Source: Actinomycetota bacterium (GTDB lineage: Bacteria > Actinomycetota > AC-67). Taken from it: DNA of 10,032 bases. Shown piece by piece: positions 1 to 7,160 of this stretch. The stretch covers positions 1 to 10,032 of the forward strand of contig VAYV01000169.1 of NCBI GenBank assembly GCA_005883175.1. The letters run 5' to 3'. The notes under the pieces were generated by a model. That model was not told where the DNA came from. It did not search any database and saw only the letters and a program-made list of their open reading frames with translations. Numbering within the stretch: position 1 is the first letter of the stretch; every line of letters starts with the position of its first letter. The translations under genes and the position numbers were made by a program.

Positions 1-254
1 ATCAAAAGGTCTTGTCGAACATCCAAGAGGTGAAGGCGCGCGGCGCGTACGTGATCGCGATCTGCAGCGTCGGGGACGGGGAGGAGGTTGCCCGCCACGC
101 GGACCGCGTGCTCGAAGTGCCGCGGATCCACGAGCTGCTCGTCCCGGCATTGGTCGCGGTGCCGCTGCAGCTGCTGGCGTACGAGGTCGCAACCATCCGC
201 GGCCGCGACGTCGACCAGCCGCGCAACCTCGCCAAGAGCGTCACGGTCGAGTAG
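1..254 (+). CDS. glmS: Glutamine-fructose-6-phosphate aminotransferase (isomerizing), C-terminal end, 5' truncated
   Basis: Only the last 83 codons are in the window, read in the frame whose first full codon is at position 3. GlmS converts fructose-6-phosphate and glutamine to glucosamine-6-phosphate, the first step to UDP-GlcNAc for peptidoglycan. What is visible is the end of the second SIS (sugar isomerase) domain. It includes the segment SNIQEVKARGA, the stretch VPLQLLAYEVA, and the near-invariant GlmS tail DVDQPRNLAKSVTVE before the TAG stop at 252-254. This tail carries the conserved lysine of the sugar-binding site near the C-terminus in characterised GlmS enzymes. An internal TTG at 12 is not a real start, because the homology continues upstream of it to the window edge. 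The next gene starts 2 nt after the stop, so the two are very likely co-transcribed. The glutaminase domain lies outside the window. Confidence 0.95.
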   Translation, partial: QKVLSNIQEVKARGAYVIAICSVGDGEEVARHADRVLEVPRIHELLVPALVAVPLQLLAYEVATIRGRDVDQPRNLAKSVTVE

Positions 255-256
255 CC

Positions 257-1759
257 ATGCTTCCCGTCCTGCTCGCGGACGACGTGAAGCGCCACGATGC
301 TTCGGCCTCGGAGCACGGCATCTCCGTCGAGCAGCTGATGGAAAACGCCGGATGGGCCGTCGCGCGCGCCGCGCGCAGGCTGCTCGGCGGAACGTACGGG
401 CGCCGTGTCGTCATCGTGTGCGGGAAGGGGAACAACGCCGGCGACGGTCTGGTGGCCGGACGGATCCTCGCATCGGAGGGTGCGCACGCGACTACTGTTC
501 TGACGTCCGACCGGCACTCTGAGCTGACCGAGCTGAACCTGGCGCGCTTCCCCCGACGCGTCGTCGGCCTCGACGCGATCGCGCGAGAGGTCGCGCGCGC
601 GGATCTCGTGATCGATGGTCTTCTCGGCGTCGGGCTGTCGCGCGCGCCGGAAGGTGCAGTCGCGCGCGCGATCCGGGCCTGCACGGACGGGACCGCTCCG
701 ATCCTCGCGGTCGACGTTCCCAGTGGGGTCGACGCGGACACGGGTGCGATCCCGGGCGACGCGATCACGGCGCGCGCGACCGTGACCTTCAGCGGCTACA
801 AGCCGGGCTTGCTGTTCGTCCCGGGTGTCGAGCACGCCGGCACCGTCGAGGTGGCGGACATCGGCATCCCCGACGCGAGGACGGGCGTCGCGGTCCTTGA
901 AGCGCCCGACGTGGCGGCGTGGATCCCACGTCGTGCGCGCGCGTCGCACAAGCGGAGAGCCGGAACCGTTCTCGTCGTGGCGGGGTCGCGCGCGATGCCC
1001 GGCGCGGCGGCCCTCGTGACCGCCGCGTGCGTCGAGGTCGGCGCCGGCCTCACAACGTTGTGCGCGCCGGAGGACGTGTGCCGCGTCGTCCTGGGCCGCG
1101 TCCCGGAGATCACGACCATCCCGCTCTCGGAGAACTCCGAAGGGATCCTCGACTCAAAGTCGCTCGATCTCATCGGGCCGAGGCTCTCGGAGTTCACGAC
1201 GATGGTGATCGGTCCCGGCCTCGGGACGCATCCGGCCACGATCGAGGCGGTGCGCGCGCTCGTCGAGATGAGGAACGGGCCGGTCGTGATCGACGCCGAC
1301 GGACTGAACGCGTTCGCCGGTGCGACGGAGGTTCTGCGAGCGCAGAGCCGCTTCACGGTCCTCACGCCGCACGCCGGCGAGCTGTCGCGACTCGTCGAGA
1401 AGCCCGCGGCCGATCTCGACGCGGACCGCCTGTCGGCCGCGCGCGCGGCGGCCCGCGATCTCGGTGCCGTCGTCGTCTTCAAAGGCCCCGGAACGGTGAT
1501 CGCCGGCGACGAGACGTGGATCAGTCCCACCGGCGGGCCTGCGCTTGCTCAAGGCGGTACGGGGGACGTGCTCGCAGGCATGGTGGGAGGGCTGCTCGCC
1601 CAGAAAGGTTCCGACGTGCGCGCGCGCGACGTCGCAGCCGCGGTATGGCTGCACGGCGCGGCTGCCGACCGCGTTTCCGCGCGTGTCGGGCCGCACCCCG
1701 CGAACGCGACGGCGTTGATCGCCGCCCTCGCGCCGACGATCCACGAGGTCGCCGGATGA
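257..1759 (+). CDS. nnr: Bifunctional NAD(P)H-hydrate epimerase / ADP-dependent NAD(P)H-hydrate dehydratase
   Basis: This 500-residue protein repairs damaged NAD(P)H. The N-terminal YjeF_N/NnrE domain (about 1-215) epimerises R- and S-NAD(P)HX. The C-terminal NnrD domain (about 230-500, ribokinase-like) dehydrates S-NAD(P)HX to NAD(P)H using ADP. Seen in the epimerase part are QLMENAG (27-32), the nucleotide loop GKGNNAGDG (56-64) and AVDVPSGVDADTG (151-163). Seen in the dehydratase part are IGPGLGTHP (318-326), DADGLNAF (346-353), LTPHAGEL (369-376), FKGPGTV (408-414) and GGTGDVLAGM (433-442), whose Asp437 is the expected catalytic residue. Length and domain order match full fused bacterial enzymes, so it looks intact. 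The ATG at 257 lies 2 nt after the glmS stop, and the TGA overlaps the next start (ATGA), indicating translational coupling to alr. This fusion commonly sits between glmS and alr in Actinobacteria. Confidence 0.93.
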   Translation: MLPVLLADDVKRHDASASEHGISVEQLMENAGWAVARAARRLLGGTYGRRVVIVCGKGNNAGDGLVAGRILASEGAHATTVLTSDRHSELTELNLARFPRRVVGLDAIAREVARADLVIDGLLGVGLSRAPEGAVARAIRACTDGTAPILAVDVPSGVDADTGAIPGDAITARATVTFSGYKPGLLFVPGVEHAGTVEVADIGIPDARTGVAVLEAPDVAAWIPRRARASHKRRAGTVLVVAGSRAMPGAAALVTAACVEVGAGLTTLCAPEDVCRVVLGRVPEITTIPLSENSEGILDSKSLDLIGPRLSEFTTMVIGPGLGTHPATIEAVRALVEMRNGPVVIDADGLNAFAGATEVLRAQSRFTVLTPHAGELSRLVEKPAADLDADRLSAARAAARDLGAVVVFKGPGTVIAGDETWISPTGGPALAQGGTGDVLAGMVGGLLAQKGSDVRARDVAAAVWLHGAAADRVSARVGPHPANATALIAALAPTIHEVAG

Positions 1760-2895
1760 CCGAGCCGGTCCCTCGTCCCGCGTGGGCGGAAATCGACCTC
1801 GGCGCGGTGCGCCGCAACGTCGCGCGCATCGGCGAGAAGCTGAACGAGAACACGCAATTCATGGCGGTCGTGAAAGCGAACGCGTACGGCCACGGGGACG
1901 TCGGCGTTGCGCGCGCGGCGCTGGAAGCCGGCGCGACGTGGCTCGGCGTCATCCTCGTGGAGGAAGGCGTGCGGTTGCGCGAGGCAGGGATCGAAGCGCC
2001 GATCCTCCTGCTCCACGAGGCGCCCGTCGAGCGCATCGACGAGGCCCTCGCGAACGACCTCACACCGTGCGTCTTCACCGAGAAGGGGCTGTGGCTCATC
2101 GGCGAAGCGGCGGACCGCGCGCACCGGCCCGTCGGGGCACACCTCAAAGTCGACACCGGGATGAACCGCCTGGGCGTTCCGATCGACCACATCGAAGACT
2201 TCGCCCGAGCGCTGGCGAAAGAGCCGCGCGTCGAGATCGAAGCGATCTACAGCCACTTCGCGTTCGCCGACGCTCCCGACAACCCGTTCATCTCCGAGCA
2301 GCTGTCGCGATTCGCCGACGCGTGCGACCGCCTCAAGGCGGTCGGGATCGAGCCGGCCTTCCGGCACATGGCCAACTCCGCCGCTGCGCTGACGCGACCC
2401 GATGCGCACTTCGACATGGCGCGCGTGGGGATCGCGATGTACGGCTTGTCACCGGGGCCGAAGCTCGACGGCATCCTCGAGCTCGAGCCGGTGATGTCGC
2501 TGAAGGCGCGCGCGGCGATGGTGAAGCGCGTGCCGGCCGGTGAGGCCGTTTCGTACGGGTTGCGGTACAAGCTCCGGCGGCCCGGCACGATCGTTTCGAT
2601 CCCGCTCGGGTACGCCGACGGGTGGCCGCGCGCGCTCGGGTCGGGTAGGGGCGCTTCCAAGGCTGCCGTCCTGATCGCCGGCAAACGCTACCCTGCGGTT
2701 GGAACGGTGTGCATGGACGCGTTCATGGTGGACATGGGCGACGACTCGTGCGACGTGGGAGACGAAGTTGTGCTCATCGGATCGCAGGGCAAGGAGCGGA
2801 TAAGCGCCGATGATCTCGCGAGCGCGCTCGGGACGATCAATTACGAAGTCGTGACCCGAATCTCGTCGCGCATCCCGCGCGTCTACCGTGGCTGA
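1756..2895 (+). CDS. alr: Alanine racemase (PLP-dependent)
   Basis: This 379-residue enzyme interconverts L- and D-alanine, supplying D-Ala for peptidoglycan. It is a cytosolic fold-type III PLP enzyme with an N-terminal TIM barrel and a C-terminal beta domain. The opening RPAWAEIDLGAVRRNV is typical. The PLP lysine is Lys40 in AVVKANAYGHG, and the second catalytic base is Tyr267 in AVSYGLRY. The substrate-side motif VGTVCMDAFMVDMGD near the C-terminus is present, as is the PLP-phosphate region around ANSAAAL and RVGIAMYG. The open frame extends far upstream, but the ATG at 1756 is preferred: homology begins a few residues after it, it forms the ATGA overlap with the preceding stop, and its length of 379 is in the usual 360-390 range. 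The stop overlaps the next gene's GTG start by 8 nt. Nothing is missing or unusual. Confidence 0.95.
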   Translation: MTEPVPRPAWAEIDLGAVRRNVARIGEKLNENTQFMAVVKANAYGHGDVGVARAALEAGATWLGVILVEEGVRLREAGIEAPILLLHEAPVERIDEALANDLTPCVFTEKGLWLIGEAADRAHRPVGAHLKVDTGMNRLGVPIDHIEDFARALAKEPRVEIEAIYSHFAFADAPDNPFISEQLSRFADACDRLKAVGIEPAFRHMANSAAALTRPDAHFDMARVGIAMYGLSPGPKLDGILELEPVMSLKARAAMVKRVPAGEAVSYGLRYKLRRPGTIVSIPLGYADGWPRALGSGRGASKAAVLIAGKRYPAVGTVCMDAFMVDMGDDSCDVGDEVVLIGSQGKERISADDLASALGTINYEVVTRISSRIPRVYRG

Positions 2896-3952
2896 CCCGA
2901 AAGGGCGCGCGCGGCGCGCAGGGCTGATCACGGGGGCGATCGCTCTCGGCGTCGGCGCGGCGGCCGCGGCGGGAGCCGCCGGGACGCGCGCCTTCTTGCG
3001 ACGCGAGCGACGGCGGCCCGACCCGTACAAGAACGAGGAGTACGGGATGCGGCGGGGCCGCTCGATCGGACCGGTCGCGTCGTTCGACGGCACGCTGCTC
3101 AACGTCGAAGAGATCGGCACGGGACCGACCGTGGTGCTTTCGCACGGCTTCTCGCTCAACTCCACGATCTGGCATCACCAGATGCGCGAGCTCTCGTCCG
3201 AGATCCGCATGGTGATGTACGACCACCGCGGCCACGGGTACAGCGGACTCCCGCCGTCGGACGATTGGTCGCTCGATGCGCTCGCGCAGGACCTCGAGGC
3301 CGTCATCCGCGACGCATCCAACCGCGAGCCGGTGATCGTCGTGGGCCACTCGATGGGCGGGATGACGTTGCTCCGGTACTGCGAAATGTATCCCGACGCG
3401 ATCGGCGCGCGTGTGCGCGGTCTCGTCATGGTCGACACCACGTCGGCCGACGTGATGGGTGGGCTGCTGCCCGCCCTCGCGCGCAGGGTGCAAGCGGCGG
3501 TGGAGGGCGTCGAGGAGATCGCGATGCGCGCGCTGCAAGGAAGGACGGACAACGTCGACCGCCTCCGTGCGCGCGCGAACAACCTCGTCTACCTCGGCAC
3601 GCGCCTGATGGGTTTCGGGCACGACCCGTCGCCGACCCAGGTCGCGTTCATCGAGAAGCTGCTCTCCGACGTCCCATCGAGTGTCTGGTTCAAGCTCATC
3701 CCGACGATGCTCGGGATGGACGTGTCGCGCGCGCTCGACGCGATCGACGTCCCGACACTCGTCATCGCCGGCGAGAAGGACAAGCTGACGCCACTCGCGG
3801 CTGCGCAGCGCATCGCCGACGGCGTCCCGGGTGCCGATCTGGTCGTCCTGCCGGACACGGGCCACATCCCGATGCTCGAGCGTGCCGACGAGTTCAATGC
3901 GCTGCTGCGGCGGTTCGTGGCGCGCGTGACGATCGCCGACGCGTCGCGATGA
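2888..3952 (+). CDS. Alpha/beta hydrolase with N-terminal membrane anchor
   Basis: This 354-residue alpha/beta-hydrolase-fold enzyme has an unknown substrate; esterase, lipase and haloperoxidase-like members share the fold. A basic N-terminus (KGRARR) is followed by a hydrophobic Ala/Gly-rich stretch at about 12-32, then RAFLRRERRR. This suggests an uncleaved signal anchor, though which side of the membrane the catalytic domain faces is not certain. The catalytic domain covers about 70-345. The oxyanion HGF is at 86-88 and DHRGHG follows. The nucleophile elbow GHSMGG has Ser155. The acid is probably Asp298 in AGEKDKLTP, and His326 in DTGHIPM completes the triad. The GTG start at 2888 overlaps the alr stop by 8 nt and places the anchor right at the N-terminus; no ATG is available nearby. 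A hydrolase between alr and the tsaE cluster is a recurring actinobacterial arrangement as I recall it, so a cell-envelope role is a plausible inference only. Confidence 0.88.
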   Translation: MADPKGRARRAGLITGAIALGVGAAAAAGAAGTRAFLRRERRRPDPYKNEEYGMRRGRSIGPVASFDGTLLNVEEIGTGPTVVLSHGFSLNSTIWHHQMRELSSEIRMVMYDHRGHGYSGLPPSDDWSLDALAQDLEAVIRDASNREPVIVVGHSMGGMTLLRYCEMYPDAIGARVRGLVMVDTTSADVMGGLLPALARRVQAAVEGVEEIAMRALQGRTDNVDRLRARANNLVYLGTRLMGFGHDPSPTQVAFIEKLLSDVPSSVWFKLIPTMLGMDVSRALDAIDVPTLVIAGEKDKLTPLAAAQRIADGVPGADLVVLPDTGHIPMLERADEFNALLRRFVARVTIADASR

Positions 3953-4848
3953 TCACGGACGTTCCCGGCGTTCGCGTCGGGCACTGGACCGACGAGAAGA
4001 ACCTCACGGGGTGCACGGTCATCCTGCCGCCCGACGGCACGACCGGCTCGGTCGTCGTTCCGGGCGGCGCGCCGGCGACGCGCGAGACCGACGCGATCGC
4101 GCCGGGACGCCGGGTCGACGAGGTCAATGCCGTACTGCTGACCGGTGGCTCCGCGTTCGGGCTCGGTGCGGCGAACGGCGTGATGCGCTACCTCGAGGAG
4201 CGCGGCGTCGGGCACCCGACCCCCGCGGGGGTCGTTCCCATCGTGCCGACGGCCGCGATCTTCGACCTGGTCGTCGGCAACCCTGCCGCTCGGCCTGGCC
4301 CGGACCAGGCCTATGCGGCGTGCGAAGCCGCGTCCGGGACGGAGACGCGCGAGGGGAACATCGGCGCGGGCATGGGCGCGACGGTCGGCAAGGGCGCCGG
4401 CTTCGAGAACGCAAGCAAAGGGGGCGTGGGAAGCGCATCCCGACGCGACGGCGATCTCATCGTCGGCGCCCTCGCAGTGGTGAACGCGGTGGGTGACGTC
4501 GTCGACGACGACGGCACCGTGATCGCGGGCGCGCGCGCCGAGCCGCTGGCGTTCCCGCCGATCCCCGGGACGAACACCACGATCGCGTGCATCGTGACGA
4601 ATGCCGTCATGACGAAAGAGGAATGTCACCGCGCGGCCGAGATGGCGACCGCCGGCCTTGCGAGGGCCGTCCGGCCTGTGCATACGATGTTCGACGGTGA
4701 CGTCATCTTCTTGCTCGCGACCCGGGCGGTTCCTTCCTTCGTGGAGATCGTCGGCCGTCTTGCGGCCGACGTCCTTGCCGACGCGGTTCGTCGCGGCGTT
4801 CGAGCAGCCTCCGACGTCGCGGGGATCCCGGCGCGCGGATATCGCTAA
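3949..4848 (+). CDS. P1 family (S58/DmpA-like) self-processing aminopeptidase/amidase, NylC-like
   Basis: This 299-residue Ntn-hydrolase-type protein belongs to the DmpA/NylC superfamily. Such enzymes cleave their own chain, and the new N-terminal Ser/Thr becomes the nucleophile. Seen here are the opening TDVPGVRVGHWTD, the motif LLTGGSAFGLGAA (about 64-76), GNIGAGMGATVGKG and KGGVGSAS in the middle, and GTNTTIACIVTNA around 207-219. By analogy with NylC, cut between Asn266 and Thr267, the predicted cleavage is Asn209/Thr210. This gives an alpha chain of 209 and a beta chain of 90 residues, close to NylC's small beta chain. Known family substrates include D-amino-acid peptides, beta-peptides and nylon oligomers; the substrate here cannot be read from sequence. 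No signal peptide is visible. The ATG at 3949 overlaps the hydrolase stop (ATGA), while a 30-nt gap follows, so it is coupled to the upstream gene. Confidence 0.88.
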   Translation: MITDVPGVRVGHWTDEKNLTGCTVILPPDGTTGSVVVPGGAPATRETDAIAPGRRVDEVNAVLLTGGSAFGLGAANGVMRYLEERGVGHPTPAGVVPIVPTAAIFDLVVGNPAARPGPDQAYAACEAASGTETREGNIGAGMGATVGKGAGFENASKGGVGSASRRDGDLIVGALAVVNAVGDVVDDDGTVIAGARAEPLAFPPIPGTNTTIACIVTNAVMTKEECHRAAEMATAGLARAVRPVHTMFDGDVIFLLATRAVPSFVEIVGRLAADVLADAVRRGVRAASDVAGIPARGYR

Positions 4849-4863
4849 TCCTTCCCTCAACTC

Positions 4864-4873
4864 AAAGGGGGTG
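4864..4873 (+). promoter_or_regulatory. Strong ribosome binding site for the UDG gene
   Basis: The stretch AAAGGGGGTG lies 5 nt upstream of the ATG at 4879, in the 30-nt gap after the S58 peptidase stop. It is one of only three gene junctions in the window that are not overlaps and have a clear purine-rich site, and it fixes the UDG start. No convincing promoter or terminator is visible in the same gap. Confidence 0.6.
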
Positions 4874-4878
4874 GGCGG

Positions 4879-5434
4879 ATGAGAACGCTCGATGAAGCCG
4901 GGCGTGAAGCGTCGGGTTGCACGCGCTGCAAGCTGGCCCAAGGCCGGACGCAGGTCGTGTATGGGTCGGGGAACGCGAACGCCGACTTGATGTTCATCGG
5001 CGAGGCTCCCGGTTTCCACGAGGACCGGCAAGGGCTGCCGTTCGTCGGCGCCGCGGGTGGGTTGCTGACCGGGCTGCTCGAAGGGATCGGGCTCACGCGC
5101 GATCAGGTCTACATCGCGAACGTGCTGAAGTGCAGGCCGCCGGGGAACCGCGACCCACAGCCCGACGAGATCGAAGCGTGCGAGCCGTGGCTCTGGGAGC
5201 AGATCGATCTGATCAACCCAAAGGTGATCTGCTCGCTGGGGAACTTCTCGACGCGGTTGCTGTTGGGAAAGCCCGCCGGGATCTCGCGCGTGCGCGGGCA
5301 GCGGTTCAAGTTCCGCGGTCGATGTCTCATCCCGACGTTCCACCCGGCGGCGATCCTGCACGGCGGCCGCGCGTCGGCGGCGATGGGCCGGATGGAAGAC
5401 GACTTCCGGTTGAGTCTGCGTTTCTTCCTCCTCC
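4879..5434 (+). CDS. Type 4 uracil-DNA glycosylase, [4Fe-4S] (no stop codon in frame)
   Basis: This enzyme removes uracil from DNA in base excision repair. Recognisable homology covers residues 1 to about 181. Four Cys expected to hold the iron-sulphur cluster are at 14, 17, 85 and 101 (GCTRCKLA, LKCRPPGNR, EACEPW), matching the spacing of thermophilic type 4 UDGs. Motif A is GEAPGFHED (41-49), followed by GLPFVGAAG. The second active-site motif is PTFHPAAIL with His155. The terminal helix MEDDFRLSLR is where such proteins normally end. Here the frame has no stop: it runs on as Arg-rich, non-homologous sequence through tsaE and into the tsaB frame, ending only at 6630. The end given is therefore approximate. 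Either a small indel or deletion removed the real stop, or the protein is fused to TsaE by a frame change. The catalytic part looks intact. Confidence 0.85.
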
Positions 5435-5884
5435 GAGCAAACACGCGCGATCGCCGGCGCGTTGGGTGCGGCCCTGCGCGGCGGCGACGTCGTGGTGCTG
5501 TCGGGCGACCTCGGCGCTGGGAAGACGACGTTCGTGCAAGGCGCGGCAGATGCCCTCGGCGTGCGCGCGAACGTGACGAGCCCGTCGTTCGTGCTCGTCC
5601 GGGAGTATGCGGGTCGCGCCCGCATCGTGCACGTCGACGTGTACCGGCTGAGCTCGCTACAAGAGCTGATCGACCTGGGCTACGAAGAGCTGTTCGCGCC
5701 CGACGCGATCACGTTCATCGAGTGGGGCGACGCGGTCGACGAGCTTCTCCCCGACGCGCGCTTCGAGGTCGACCTCCGGACGGAGTCCGAAGCCGAGCGC
5801 CGGATCACCGTCCGCGCGCGCGACGAAGCGCTACGTGCGCGCCTCGCGGGGATGCTGTTCGAGCGCTGGGCGGTGCCGGTCTGA
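5414..5884 (+). CDS. tsaE: tRNA t6A biosynthesis ATPase TsaE, start codon missing or displaced
   Basis: TsaE is the P-loop ATPase that works with TsaB and TsaD to make N6-threonylcarbamoyladenosine at position 37 of ANN-decoding tRNAs. Visible motifs are the Walker A GDLGAGKTTF, then VTSPSFVLVREY, the family signature HVDVYRL, and FIEWGD. The first usable start in frame is TTG at 5462, giving 140 residues. The open frame upstream encodes SSSSEQTRAIAGALGAAL, which matches the conserved N-terminal helix of TsaE, yet no ATG, GTG or TTG occurs in frame between the TGA at 5411-5413 and 5462. The true N-terminus has thus been cut off by an indel or deletion, or is joined to the UDG frame. Starting at 5462 would lose the helix but keep the P loop. 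The stop overlaps tsaB by one base (TGATG). The start coordinate given is the first codon after the in-frame stop, not a start codon. Confidence 0.85.
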   Translation, partial: VCVSSSSEQTRAIAGALGAALRGGDVVVLSGDLGAGKTTFVQGAADALGVRANVTSPSFVLVREYAGRARIVHVDVYRLSSLQELIDLGYEELFAPDAITFIEWGDAVDELLPDARFEVDLRTESEAERRITVRARDEALRARLAGMLFERWAVPV

Positions 5885-6630
5885 TGCTGATCCTCGGGAT
5901 CGAAACGTCGACCGGCGCGTCGTCGGTCTCATTCTGGTCGGACCACGGACGTGTCGGAGGGATGACGGTCGCGCGCGAGCGCGGCCACGTGGAGATCCTT
6001 ATGCCGGCGGTGCTGCGAACGCTGGAACTCGCCGGGCTGTCCATCGATCGGCTCACCGGCGTCGCCGTCGGGCTCGGGCCCGGCCTGTTCACCAGCTTGC
6101 GCGTCGGCGTCGCGACGGCCAAGACGCTCGCGCAGGTATTGCAGGTGCCCATCGTTGGGATCTCGAGCCTGGACCTCCTCGCGTTCAACGTGCGGTTCAC
6201 GCCGAAGCTGATCTGCGCGTGCGTCGACGCGCGTCGCGGTGAGGTGTTCGCCGCGTTCTACCGGCAAGCCCAGGGTGGCGTGCACCGGCTGAACGACTAC
6301 AGCACCTGGGAGCCGAAGGCGCTGGCGGCGGAAGTGATCTCGCGCGATGAGGACGTGCTCCTCGTCGGGAACGGCGTGGTCGAACACCACGATGAGCTGG
6401 GTGAGATCGGTGAGGTTGCAACGGGCAGCTCGCAATACCCGCGCGCGGAAGCGCTCTGCGAGCTGGCCGCTCCGCTGTTCGCGCGCGAGGAGACGACTCC
6501 GCTCGCGCTGCTCGAGCCGTTGTACGTGCGCCGGTCGGACGCGGAGATCAACTGGGAACGCCGTGGGGTCATTATCAAGCGTCCCGACCGAGTCCGGATC
6601 TCCAAGAAGGCGATGGAGGGGAGAGCGTGA
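5884..6630 (+). CDS. tsaB: tRNA t6A biosynthesis protein TsaB
   Basis: This 248-residue ASKHA-fold protein is the non-catalytic partner that dimerises with TsaD in the t6A-forming complex. The N-terminal motif is LGIETSTGASSVSF (4-17), and the family signature GLGPGLFTSLRVGVATAK is at 63-80. It lacks the metal-binding His pair of TsaD, as expected. The C-terminal PLYVRRSDAEINWERRG is typical of actinobacterial TsaB. The ATG at 5884 overlaps the tsaE stop by one base and coincides with the beginning of homology. The same frame is open upstream all the way back to the UDG gene, but that stretch is not TsaB. The stop TGA overlaps the rimI GTG start (GTGA). Length is near the usual 210-250. The gene appears intact, unlike tsaE before it and tsaD after rimI. 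Confidence 0.93.
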   Translation: MLILGIETSTGASSVSFWSDHGRVGGMTVARERGHVEILMPAVLRTLELAGLSIDRLTGVAVGLGPGLFTSLRVGVATAKTLAQVLQVPIVGISSLDLLAFNVRFTPKLICACVDARRGEVFAAFYRQAQGGVHRLNDYSTWEPKALAAEVISRDEDVLLVGNGVVEHHDELGEIGEVATGSSQYPRAEALCELAAPLFAREETTPLALLEPLYVRRSDAEINWERRGVIIKRPDRVRISKKAMEGRA

Positions 6631-7160
6631 GGGCCGAGGCCGATCCTCCGCGTCCCGTCCTCGACGTGTCGATCACGCCGATGCGGCGCAAGCACGTGCG
6701 CGAAGTCCTTTCGATCGAGCGGCGTGTCTATCCGCGCCCGTGGAGCGCGGCGCTGTTCTTCAGCGAGATCTCCCAACGCAAGACCCGTCACTACGTCGTG
6801 GCCGTCCTGCACAAGGACGTCGCCGGGTACGGCGGGCTCATGGTGCACGAAGACGAAGGCCACATCACGACGATCGCCGTCGCCCCGGAGCTACAACATG
6901 TGGGCATCGGGACGCGGCTCATGCTCGACCTGATGGAGGCCGCTCGCGAGCGAGCCGCGCGCACCGTGGCGCTCGAGGTGCGTGTTGCGAACTGGCCGGC
7001 GCAACGCCTCTACTCTTGGTTCGGGTTCCGGCCGGTCGGTGTGCGCAAGAACTACTATGCCGAGACCGGCGAAGACGCCCTCGTGATGTGGGTCGACGAC
7101 ATCGCCGGCGAGGAGATCACTGCGCGCCTCGCGCGCATCAAGGATTCGATCGACGCGTGA
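6627..7160 (+). CDS. rimI: Ribosomal protein N-acetyltransferase RimI (GNAT family)
   Basis: This 177-residue GNAT acetyltransferase uses acetyl-CoA. The family's best-known member acetylates the N-terminal alanine of ribosomal protein bS18. Homology starts at about residue 14 (VSITPMRRKHV). The acetyl-CoA loop is QHVGIGTRLM (90-99). The RimI-type C-terminal part is LEVRVANWPAQRLYSWFGF (116-134) followed by GVRKNYYAETGEDALVMW. The first Q/R of the Q/RxxGxG/A loop is Gln here. A GTG start at 6627 overlaps the tsaB stop by 4 nt and is preceded by GGAGGGGAG at about 6615-6623, a good ribosome site. A later ATG at about 6681 would cut into the conserved fold. Its place between tsaB and tsaD is standard in Actinobacteria. 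The TGA overlaps the GTG of tsaD. Confidence 0.92.
   Translation: MRAEADPPRPVLDVSITPMRRKHVREVLSIERRVYPRPWSAALFFSEISQRKTRHYVVAVLHKDVAGYGGLMVHEDEGHITTIAVAPELQHVGIGTRLMLDLMEAARERAARTVALEVRVANWPAQRLYSWFGFRPVGVRKNYYAETGEDALVMWVDDIAGEEITARLARIKDSIDA

Noticed and set aside
590..670. CGCG-rich runs (also at many other places) as possible repeats
   Set aside because: They lie within coding sequence and reflect Ala/Arg codons in a GC-rich genome; no unit length or spacing is conserved, and no CRISPR or tandem array is present.
919..1755. An upstream extension of alanine racemase in the same frame
   Set aside because: The extension overlaps the well-supported nnr gene and reads as Arg-rich sequence; homology to Alr begins right after the ATG at 1756.
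3589..5625. Long minus-strand open frame of 678 codons
   Set aside because: It lies opposite the hydrolase, S58 peptidase and UDG genes, all with clear family motifs. Its translation is Arg/Asp/His-rich low-information sequence typical of antisense frames in high-GC DNA.
4879..6630. A single 583-residue protein from UDG through to TsaB in one frame
   Set aside because: The first about 181 residues are UDG and the last 248 are TsaB, but the middle is Arg-rich, non-homologous sequence lying over tsaE, which is clearly coded in another frame. The shared frame is a by-product of the missing UDG stop.
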